A stretch of DNA of 51,689 nt from Chloroflexota bacterium (GTDB lineage Bacteria > Chloroflexota > Anaerolineae > UBA7937 > B3-Chlor), in the NCBI GenBank assembly GCA_030603665.1, contig JAUVXJ010000022.1, positions 1 to 51,689 on the forward strand, read 5' to 3'. Positions 15,302 through 22,420 of this stretch are shown piece by piece. A model generated the notes under the pieces. The model saw only the letters and a program-made list of their open reading frames with translations, was not told where the DNA came from and did no database searches. Position numbers and translations under genes: made by a program. Numbering within the stretch: position 1 is the first letter of the stretch; each line of letters begins with the position of its first letter.

Positions 15302-16245
15302 GTGGCGTAGGAGCAACGGGACACCCATCGGGACCGAAATCCTCAGAGGAGATGTCCGCGCGAGTAGGACGAGCGGACTTGTCTGCTCAATTGGCTCGGC
15401 CTAGTAAGTCGTACTACTCGCTTGCCTTTTCGCAACTGCTAAAGAACAAGATCGCTCTCGCGGGAGGCTTCCTGGTATTGGTGTTGATCATCGTGGCCAT
15501 CGTCGCGCCCTACCTCTCGCCATACGATCCACTCCAGCAGGACCTGACCAGCGTGCTATTGCCCCCCTTGTCTGAGGGCCACCCCATGGGGACCGATGAT
15601 TTGGGGCGGGATCTGCTCAGCCGGATGATGTATGGGGCCAGGATCTCTCTGCTGGTTGGCGTTGTTGTGGTGGCCATGGCGACTATCGTCGGGGTCCCTT
15701 TGGGGGCCATTGCAGGCTTCTACCCGCGCTGGGATCGCTGGATAGGCATGGGCGTAGATGTCCTGTTGGCCTTCCCCGGTATCCTCCTCGCTCTGGCTAT
15801 CGTGGCCGCTCTCGGTCCCGGACTGGTCAATGTGATGATCGCGGTGGGGGTTCGCTCCATGCCCATGTACGTGCGTGTTGTCAGAAGCCAGGTCATGTCC
15901 ATCAAGGAGCGGGAGTTCGTGAACGCCGCTCGGGCTATCGGCGTCAATGACCCAGGTATTCTGTTCAGACACATTCTGCCGAACTGCGTTGGTCCCATCA
16001 TCGTCCAGGCCACCATCAATGTAGGGACAGCGATCCTCAGCGCGGCCGCTTTGAGCTTCTTGGGCGTAGGAGTCCAGCCCCCTACTCCAGAGTGGGGAGC
16101 CATGCTTAGCAAGTCACGTCTCTATGTCGTAATCGCACCGCATGCGGTGACGTTCCCCGGGCTGGCGATCATGTCGGTTGTGCTGGGGTTCAATCTCCTG
16201 GGTGATGGACTGAGAGATGCCCTGGATCCGAGATTCAGGCAATGA
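15298..16245 (+). CDS. ABC transporter permease (DppC family)
   Basis: This permease of about 315 residues has the DppC architecture: a cytoplasmic N-terminus, a first helix near 'IALAGGFLVLVLIIVAIV', then 'MGTDDLGRDLLSRMMYGAR' and the EAA loop 'EFVNAARAIGVNDPGILF'. It ends with 'LGDGLRDALDPRFR', the family's C-terminal signature. A GTG at 15298 overlaps the DppB stop codon (GTGA), which fits translational coupling. The alternative ATG at 15352 has its Shine-Dalgarno directly abutting, too close to be ideal. No DppD or DppF ATPase gene follows, so the complex must use ATPases encoded elsewhere. Confidence 0.88.
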   Translation: MSGVGATGHPSGPKSSEEMSARVGRADLSAQLARPSKSYYSLAFSQLLKNKIALAGGFLVLVLIIVAIVAPYLSPYDPLQQDLTSVLLPPLSEGHPMGTDDLGRDLLSRMMYGARISLLVGVVVVAMATIVGVPLGAIAGFYPRWDRWIGMGVDVLLAFPGILLALAIVAALGPGLVNVMIAVGVRSMPMYVRVVRSQVMSIKEREFVNAARAIGVNDPGILFRHILPNCVGPIIVQATINVGTAILSAAALSFLGVGVQPPTPEWGAMLSKSRLYVVIAPHAVTFPGLAIMSVVLGFNLLGDGLRDALDPRFRQ

Positions 16246-16297
16246 TACTTCTACGGGCCAACCCGGCCTGCTGAGACATCTGAAAGGAGATAGCTGA

Positions 16298-17509
16298 ATG
16301 GTCGGCAAGTATGGGGTTACGAGAGTTCCATATGATTGGGATCACAGAAGGGATTGGCTGGACTTGCCCTTCGCAGTGGAGGAATATGACCGCCGCGCCA
16401 GAGGGCTGCGAGGTGCGATGGCCGAGAATGGCCTGGACTACCTCCTGGTGTACAGCAACCCCAGCTGCATCGGGCCGGTGCGGTACGTGGCAAACTTCGA
16501 CAGCTACTTCGGAAACACCATCATAGTTCTTTCGCGCAGTGGAGAGCCTACCTTGGTCACCGACAGTGTGATGCACAGTGAGCCCATGCACACGGGCGTC
16601 TGGATGACCTGGATCAAGGACGTGCGGGCGGGCCATCATCCCGCGACTGTACGCACGGCGGTGAACATCGTCGATTATGTGGCCGATGTACTGAAGGAGA
16701 ACAACTTGCAGGCGAGCAAGGGTGGTCTGGTGAGCACGCGTTGGTTTCCCCATGGATTCATGAGCAGGCTGAACGAGCTGGTGCCGGATGTGAACCTTGT
16801 TCCTGCCGAAGCGGCTTTTGAGAGCGTGCGCGGCATCAAGAGTGAGGTGGAATTGGTCTCTTTGAGCAAAGCCGCGAAGTTTGCTTCCATTGGTTTGAAC
16901 ACGGCATTCGAGCAAGCCTCACCCGGAATCACGGAGAAAGAACTGAGGGCAAGGGCAGTAGAAGCGATGCTGATGGCCGGTGCTGATGGAGCCAAGGTAG
17001 CGCTGACGGGTGGCCCTCGATCTGGCCTGAAGCACGCTGAGCCGACCGACCGGCCCATCGAAGAGGGAGACATGATGTTCGTCGATGTCTGCGCGCCGTG
17101 TCAGGGATACATGAGCGATGTGGCCCGGACAGGTGTAGTGGGTGTTGCAGACGATCAGAAGCGGAAGATGCTAGAGACCGCTCTGGAGATGCGAGACAAG
17201 GTTGTGGAAGCGGTCAAGCCGGGAGCTCGCATCTGTGATCTCCAGCTCATCGCTGAGAATGTCGCAGCAAAACACGGCTTCGCCGACTACTACTATCCCA
17301 CCGGCTTTGGTCACGGCATCGGTACGTCCGTGGTCGAGAATCCCATCTTGTTCCCCGACAACGAAGCTCCGTTGGAGGAGAACATGGTGTTCAGTCTAGA
17401 GCCCATGATCGTCATCAAGGGGGTGGGTACAGCCGTGTTTGAGGACATGATCCTGGTGACCTCCGATGGTGGCGAGTCGCTTTCCGACGCGACGACATCG
17501 ACCTGGTAG
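16298..17509 (+). CDS. M24-family metallopeptidase (Xaa-Pro peptidase / creatinase fold)
   Basis: This 403-residue protein has a creatinase-like N-terminal domain (to ~160) and a pita-bread M24 domain. The metal ligands of an Xaa-Pro peptidase are present: Asp in 'FVDVCAP', Asp in 'YMSDVAR', His in 'GFGHGIG', Glu in 'SLEPMI' and Glu in 'FEDMILV'. Because all five are there, it is more likely a dinuclear metal peptidase than true creatinase, which lacks the metals. It would cleave short imported peptides or dipeptide-like conjugates after uptake by the adjacent ABC system. A Shine-Dalgarno AAAGGAGA lies before the ATG. Confidence 0.87.
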   Translation: MVGKYGVTRVPYDWDHRRDWLDLPFAVEEYDRRARGLRGAMAENGLDYLLVYSNPSCIGPVRYVANFDSYFGNTIIVLSRSGEPTLVTDSVMHSEPMHTGVWMTWIKDVRAGHHPATVRTAVNIVDYVADVLKENNLQASKGGLVSTRWFPHGFMSRLNELVPDVNLVPAEAAFESVRGIKSEVELVSLSKAAKFASIGLNTAFEQASPGITEKELRARAVEAMLMAGADGAKVALTGGPRSGLKHAEPTDRPIEEGDMMFVDVCAPCQGYMSDVARTGVVGVADDQKRKMLETALEMRDKVVEAVKPGARICDLQLIAENVAAKHGFADYYYPTGFGHGIGTSVVENPILFPDNEAPLEENMVFSLEPMIVIKGVGTAVFEDMILVTSDGGESLSDATTSTW

Positions 17510-17579
17510 ATGCTGTGTGAAGGCCGTGCGATGCTAGCAGGAAGACGCGAGTGGCGAAGGGGTGCGCAGGAGGCCTCCC

Positions 17580-18527
17580 ATGGACGGTGATAGACGGCGC
17601 TTCTTGGACCTTGGAGTGGTGCAGTACGTGTCATTCCCCCAGGTGATAGCAGGTACAGGACCAGTAGTGCAGACGATCGAAAGGGTGCTGGCCGATGAGT
17701 TCTTCAGCGCCATAGAGATCACCTGGATAGAGGACGAGCGGGTCAAGCGGGAGGTGGCAGAGTTGCTGCGCCAGGCGGGCATGAGGGTGGTCTTCGCGGG
17801 AGGTCCGCCGTACGCCATGCAGCGGATACATCTGTCCGCATTGGATGAGGGACAACGCCGGGAATCCCTGGAAAAGGCAAAGCGATTGATCGATGATGCG
17901 TATCTACTGGGAGCCGAACTCCATCTCATCACTGGCGGTCCCGACACTGCACCGGACGACCGCGAACGAGCAAGAGGCTATCTGGTGGAGTCCATGGTTA
18001 CCCTCTCAGAGTACGCGAACTCGCTGGCCTCCGATAGGATCGTGGTCCTTTCTCTCGAGCCCACGGATCGCGATGTGCATAGGAACGGTCTGGTCGGTCC
18101 TACGGAGGAAGCTGTGGAGGTCCTCCAAGAGGTGCGCAAGCAGGGCGGTCACGTGTGGTTGACCCTCGACCAGTCTCACTTGGCACAATTGGGCGAGGTC
18201 GCCCAGGATTCCATCGCTTCAGCCCAAGACTTTCACGTGCACATGCATCTTGCGAATTGTCTGCTCGGCGACCACAACAGTCCCATCTACGGCGACGAAC
18301 ATCCCCGCTTTGGGGTGGCGGGCGGGGAACATGATATTCACGATGTGATCGCCTTGTTCGAAGCACTCTGGGAGCATGGGTTCTTCGAGAAACCCATTCC
18401 ATATGGAGAGAAGCCGATAGTCAGTGTGGAAGTGAAGCCGCAGGCTCATGAGGATCAGGAGATTGTGCTGGCCAATACCAAGCGCGTAGTGGAGGACGCT
18501 TGGGCTCGCGCTCGGAAACCGGCGTGA
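17580..18527 (+). CDS. Sugar-phosphate isomerase/epimerase-like TIM-barrel protein
   Basis: This 315-residue protein has the pattern of the xylose-isomerase-like barrel superfamily (AP_endonuc_2). 'IEITWIED' occupies an early strand, 'LHLITGGPD' a middle strand, 'VLSLEPTDRD' the place of a catalytic Glu strand, and 'LTLDQSHL' that of an Asp/His ligand strand. 'HVHMHLANC' and 'VSVEVKP' follow. Members isomerise or epimerise sugars and related polyols, or act on hydroxypyruvate-like acids. The ATG at 17580 is preferred over an in-frame GTG six codons earlier because AGGAGG lies 6 nt before it. In this amino-compound island the substrate is uncertain. Confidence 0.7.
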   Translation: MDGDRRRFLDLGVVQYVSFPQVIAGTGPVVQTIERVLADEFFSAIEITWIEDERVKREVAELLRQAGMRVVFAGGPPYAMQRIHLSALDEGQRRESLEKAKRLIDDAYLLGAELHLITGGPDTAPDDRERARGYLVESMVTLSEYANSLASDRIVVLSLEPTDRDVHRNGLVGPTEEAVEVLQEVRKQGGHVWLTLDQSHLAQLGEVAQDSIASAQDFHVHMHLANCLLGDHNSPIYGDEHPRFGVAGGEHDIHDVIALFEALWEHGFFEKPIPYGEKPIVSVEVKPQAHEDQEIVLANTKRVVEDAWARARKPA

Positions 18528-18563
18528 GGGCGAGGTGACCGGACTTCCTAGGAGGTACAGAGC

Positions 18564-19748
18564 ATGAATCGTGAGTTGCAGGAGTTCGTGGGGAAGGAAG
18601 TAGCATCCTTCAAGGAGCAGGGAACCTACCGAACCAAGCATGTGCTGCAGAGCGAGCAGGCGGGGAGAGTGTTGCTGGACGGAAAGAGAGTGGTCATGCT
18701 GGGGTGCAGCAACTACCTAGGCCTGGCGTCCGATCCGCGGGTCAAGGAAGCTGCGAAGCAGGCGGTGGACAAGTACGGATGCGGCGCGGCGTCGGTGTCG
18801 GAGGTCTGCGGCCTGACAGACTTGCACCACGAGTTGAGGGGACGGCTTGCGCGTTTTCTGGGCACCGAGGACGCTCTGCTATATCCGTCCTGCTCCACCG
18901 CGAACGCCGGTGTCATCGACGGGCTATTACGCAAGGAAGATGTCGTCCTCAGTGACCAACTGAACCACGCGAGCATAGTAGATGGCTGCCGCATTTCTGC
19001 CGCCGACAAGAAGATCTACCCCCACAAGGACCTTGGGAGGCTTGAGGGTTACCTGCGTGATACGGGCGAGGCAGGCCTTCGAATGATCGTCACAGATGGC
19101 GTATTCAGCATGGAGGGGGATACCGCTCCCCTGGATAGGATCGTGGAGCTCGCTCGCAAGTACTCAGCCCTCACTGTCGTGGATGAGTCCCATGCTTTGG
19201 GCGTGTTGGGCAAGACGGGAAGGGGCACCATAGAGCAGTATGGAGTGGGCGGCGAGATCGATATCCAAACCGGGACTTTCGGTAAAGCGCTGGGTGGCGC
19301 TGGCGGAGGGTATGTGTGCGGAAGCCAGGATCTGGTGGACTATCTCTATCACAGATCTAGGTCTTTTATCTTCACCAATGCACTTCCCCCTGCTACGGTG
19401 GCGGGCGCTCTGACAGCCCTGTCTATCTTGGAGGAAGATCCTGGGCTCGTCCAGCGACTACGGGACAACACGCAGGCCTTCCGCGAGGGCATCGACACGA
19501 TTGGGCTGAAGCTCCTGGGAGGGGAATCCGCTATCACCCCCATCATCATCGGGGAGACGCCCGAAGCGTACGCGATGGCTAGCAGCTTGACGGAGGACGG
19601 GGTGTTTCTTGGTGCCGTCGGCTATCCGGTCGTCCCCAAGGGTGAGGCAAGACTGCGAGTGCAGATTTCGGCGGCGCTGACTGAGGACGATCTCGACTTC
19701 TCATTGGAGTGTATCGAGAGGACGGCCAAGAAACTGGGAGTGGTATAG
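18564..19748 (+). CDS. Glycine C-acetyltransferase-like PLP enzyme (alpha-oxoamine synthase family)
   Basis: This 394-residue protein is a fold-type I PLP enzyme of the AONS family. It has 'CSNYLGLASDPRV' near residue 50, 'YPSCSTANAG', 'VDESHALGVLGKTGRGT' with the Asp that contacts the pyridine nitrogen, and the Schiff-base Lys241 in 'TFGKALGGAGG'. Size and motifs match 2-amino-3-ketobutyrate CoA ligase (Kbl), which joins acetyl-CoA and glycine or runs in the breakdown direction. BioF and other oxoamine synthases are alternatives. No threonine dehydrogenase or biotin gene is adjacent. In the island it could process the amino-acid product of the hydrolases. A Shine-Dalgarno GGAGGTAC precedes the ATG. 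Confidence 0.78.
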   Translation: MNRELQEFVGKEVASFKEQGTYRTKHVLQSEQAGRVLLDGKRVVMLGCSNYLGLASDPRVKEAAKQAVDKYGCGAASVSEVCGLTDLHHELRGRLARFLGTEDALLYPSCSTANAGVIDGLLRKEDVVLSDQLNHASIVDGCRISAADKKIYPHKDLGRLEGYLRDTGEAGLRMIVTDGVFSMEGDTAPLDRIVELARKYSALTVVDESHALGVLGKTGRGTIEQYGVGGEIDIQTGTFGKALGGAGGGYVCGSQDLVDYLYHRSRSFIFTNALPPATVAGALTALSILEEDPGLVQRLRDNTQAFREGIDTIGLKLLGGESAITPIIIGETPEAYAMASSLTEDGVFLGAVGYPVVPKGEARLRVQISAALTEDDLDFSLECIERTAKKLGVV

Positions 19749-20099
19749 ATCTCCAGGAGACGGACGACCCAGAGTTCGGCCAGTCACGCGCGAATCGCCC
19801 ACTTGCTAGTGTGTACTGCCTCTTCGCGCTTACAGACATGCGGCGCACGGTGAGAGATGAATTGGACTCGAGAAGATGGGAGAAGCTGCGCTTGGCTGCG
19901 ATCTGGGGATCAGGAGGACACGGAGAGGCGCGGGCCGCTCACGGAGCCATCAGCATCCAAGGAGGCGTCCGAGCTGGCCCGGTTTGAGCGACACACAGGG
20001 CATCATGCCGCCGCGCTAGTTCGACGATCATTGGGGCCCGCCGACACTGGGTGATTGAAGACGTCTCACTCAAGCCTCGGGAAAGAGCAGAGGTTGCAC
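19749..20099. other. Gene-free spacer before the GntR gene
   Basis: About 350 bp carry no reading frame with a credible start and no hairpin plus T-run. The composition is like the neighbours and no sigma70-type promoter with good spacing was found, so the GntR and creatininase genes may be read from the upstream transcript or an unrecognised promoter. Confidence 0.5.
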
Positions 20100-20753
20100 G
20101 TGGTTGGAAGCAAGGGGCAGGGATCAGAGTCTCGCCGGACCAATAGGAGTTCGCTGAAGGAAGAGGTGTACGAGGCTGTGCGGCGAGACATCATGGACGG
20201 TACTTTCCCACCAGGCGACCTTCTCAAGGAGAGGGAGCTGGCGGAGAAGTACGGCGTCAGCAAGACTCCGGTCCGAGAGGCCTTGTCGCTATTGGAGCAG
20301 GACGAACTTGTAAAGGTCATCCCTCGAGCGGGATACATGGTGACGCAGTTGACACTCCGCGATCTCCAGGAGGTCCGCCGGCTGCGCGTTACTTTAGAGG
20401 CGATGGCTGCCCGCCTGGCCGTGAAGAGAATTACCGAAAAAGAGCTTGAGGAGCTCGAGGGGCTGACGTCCACCTCCGACCCAGAAGAGGCCCGCCTTTT
20501 CAACCGGCAATTCCACTCAGTGGTTGCACGGGCGTCAGGCAACACCAGGCTGGCCAAGATGATCGAGCAGCTTCTCGATGACACGGATCGGTGGGCTGCG
20601 CTCGAGATCGCAGGACTTACACCTGCGCTGCTGCTGGTAGGGCACCACGCGGAGCTCGAGGCGCTTAGAACGCGGGACCCCGACATAGCGGAAGAGGCCA
20701 TGCGGAAGCACGTTGAGAGCGTGTATCAGCATCTCTCTGAGCTATACCCCTAG
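20100..20753 (+). CDS. GntR-family transcriptional regulator (FadR/FCD subgroup)
   Basis: This protein of about 217 residues has an N-terminal winged helix with the GntR signature 'KERELAEKYGVSKTPVREAL' and 'LLEQDELVKVIPRAGYMV', followed by an all-helical FCD ligand domain ('RRLRVTLEAMAARLA', 'FHSVVARASGN', 'HHAELEAL'). The His/Asp residues in the FCD part are the usual metal or effector contacts. Such regulators sense an organic acid or amino acid and repress the catabolic operon. The GTG at 20100 is preferred for its AGAGG Shine-Dalgarno; a TTG at 20055 in frame is possible. The candidate operator at 9140-9162 is a likely target. Confidence 0.85.
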   Translation: MVGSKGQGSESRRTNRSSLKEEVYEAVRRDIMDGTFPPGDLLKERELAEKYGVSKTPVREALSLLEQDELVKVIPRAGYMVTQLTLRDLQEVRRLRVTLEAMAARLAVKRITEKELEELEGLTSTSDPEEARLFNRQFHSVVARASGNTRLAKMIEQLLDDTDRWAALEIAGLTPALLLVGHHAELEALRTRDPDIAEEAMRKHVESVYQHLSELYP

Positions 20754-20830
20754 CCAATCGTCAGATGCCCCGTTGGTGCCTGTCCGGGGCTCGCTTCTTC
20801 GGGAAAGATGTCAACTAGAGGGAGATAGAA

Positions 20831-21622
20831 GTGGAAACAGTGCTATTGGAAGAGATGACTTGGCCTCAAATCCGCAAGGCGATCGATGTAGGGTACAGGA
20901 CGGTCATTGTCGCTGCCGGTTCCATTGAGCAGCACGGCAAACACCTGCCCATCGGTATGGATACCATGGGCGGATACTCTATGGCCGTCGGCATTGCTGA
21001 AGGACTTGGCCACGCTCTGGTGGCCCCGGTCATCCGGCCAGGCTGCTCTGACCACCACATGGCCTTTCCTGCCACCATCACCATCTCGGAAGATCTGTTG
21101 AAGGAGCTCTGCCGTGCCTATTGTCGTTGCCTGTCCCAACATGGCTTCGAACGCATAGTGCTTTTCGCTTCTCACGGTGGGAATATCCAAGCCCTGAAAG
21201 AAGTAGCGCTGGAACTCGACGCGGAGCTGCCCTGCATGGTGGTGTCGCCCAACATTTTGCAGGATCCACGCGTGGAGGAAGCGACGGATCCCATTCTGGA
21301 TCGTTATGGTGTGACTCGAGAGGAGGGGGGAATACACTCTGGGTTTGTGGAAACTTCCCTTCTCCTGGCCAGTTCCTACGGCCACCTGGTGGATATGCAG
21401 GCCGCAGAGCGCGGCTTTGTCGGCGATGTCTGGGCCAGGATTGACGAGGCGAAGAAAGCCGGGCGCTTCAGTATGGCCGATATCAGTCCCGTTGGAGTGC
21501 TGGGCGACCCGACCAAAGCCAGCGCTGAAGCCGGACGGGAGATGCTCGCCGCTACAGGTCCCGTGTACATAAAGATAGTGAAGGAGTCGTTACGCACAAA
21601 GGACGGCGAGGCTCAAGTCTGA
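20831..21622 (+). CDS. Creatininase family amidohydrolase
   Basis: This 263-residue protein has the family's metal-binding opening 'GSIEQHGKHLPIGMD' (Glu33, His35, Asp44), then 'GCSDHHMAFPATI', 'FASHGGN' with His/Asn and 'HSGFVETS' with the late Glu ligand. Family members are Mn/Zn amidases that open cyclic or linear C-N amide bonds (creatinine, F420 and peptide-modification precursors, N-formyl compounds). Together with the D-aminoacylase- and ATC-hydrolase-like enzymes it points to breakdown of a compound with several amide or cyclic C-N bonds. A Shine-Dalgarno GAGGGAGAT precedes the start; the region 21623-21848 holds no gene. Confidence 0.88.
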   Translation: METVLLEEMTWPQIRKAIDVGYRTVIVAAGSIEQHGKHLPIGMDTMGGYSMAVGIAEGLGHALVAPVIRPGCSDHHMAFPATITISEDLLKELCRAYCRCLSQHGFERIVLFASHGGNIQALKEVALELDAELPCMVVSPNILQDPRVEEATDPILDRYGVTREEGGIHSGFVETSLLLASSYGHLVDMQAAERGFVGDVWARIDEAKKAGRFSMADISPVGVLGDPTKASAEAGREMLAATGPVYIKIVKESLRTKDGEAQV

Positions 21623-21848
21623 CGAAGGCCCGCTCCAATGGGTCGGGGAAGTGGGAAGGAGCCGATACGTCGTGGCGCGAATCTCCTCGACCCCCGGACC
21701 CGACACACCTCAGACGAGATTTCACACTTATCTTCATCACCACCCCACCGCAAGCACCAGCAAGCCCCACTCGTGCGGTGATCGTCTTGGAGCTCACCAG
21801 GTCACCGTCACTCGCTGCCTCAGAGTACTACCAGTGCGGAGCCGTCGT

Positions 21849-21877
21849 TTGACTTGCGGAGACCATTCTGCTATAGT
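21849..21877 (+). promoter_or_regulatory. Sigma70-type promoter of the tRNA-Ala / leuS transcript
   Basis: A -35 TTGACT (21849-21854), 17-bp spacer and -10 TATAGT (21872-21877) lie about 28 bp before the first tRNA. No other promoter was found between this and leuS, so both tRNAs, the T-box leader and leuS are probably one transcription unit. Confidence 0.75.
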
Positions 21878-21911
21878 AGCCCACAGAACCGCTACAATAG
21901 TTGCCGTCCCT

Positions 21912-21983
21912 GGGGGCATAGCTCAGTGGGAGAGCGCATCAATCGCACTGATGAGGTCGGGGGTTCGAATCCCCCTGCCTCCA
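21912..21983 (+). tRNA. tRNA-Ala (anticodon CGC)
   Basis: The 72-nt cloverleaf is complete. A 7-bp acceptor stem contains the G3-U70 pair that specifies alanine. The D arm is GCTC/GAGC, the anticodon stem CATCA/TGATG holds loop ATCGCAC (anticodon CGC), and the T arm GGGGG/CCCCC holds TTCGAAT. The discriminator is A and CCA is not encoded. It lies 20 nt upstream of the T-box Stem I. Confidence 0.93.
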
Positions 21984-22209
21984 CTGGCGGGCGAATAAGC
22001 AAAAGCTATGAACAGGAGTAGTAGGCCATCCCCGCAGAGAGCCGGGCGGAGGAAGGGGTGGAAGCCTGGCAGGGCGGAACGGGGAGCGCCGGAAGGTCGA
22101 ACTCGCCTGGGAGCTGCAGCGGCGAACGGTGGGGTAGGAGTTGTTTCCCCGTGTTGTAGTCGCTGGCGGTTGGCAACCGTTACCATGCCCGAGAGCGGAT
22201 AGAGAACGT

Positions 22210-22283
<74 letters not shown>

Positions 22284-22340
22284 TGTTGGCATCTTGGCTT
22301 ATGGGCTAGGGTGATCTATCAAGCAGGGTGGTACCGCGGA

Positions 22341-22378
22341 GAAGCCCTTCGTCCCTGAGGCGAGGGGTTTTCTTCTTA
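22341..22378 (+). terminator. T-box-controlled terminator of leuS
   Basis: CCCTTCG pairs with CGAGGGG, extended by A-U and G-U pairs into the following TTTTCTTCTT. This is the terminator half of the T-box switch, ending about 45 nt before the leuS start codon. Confidence 0.8.
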
Positions 22379-22420
22379 TTTCTCTCCCTGAGCTATGGCA
22401 GCTGGAGGAGGAGGTGACAA

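Noticed and set aside
16298..17509. True creatinase, pairing with the creatininase at 20831
   Set aside because: All five M24 metal ligands are present, whereas creatinase is metal-free, and no sarcosine oxidase or urease genes are nearby.
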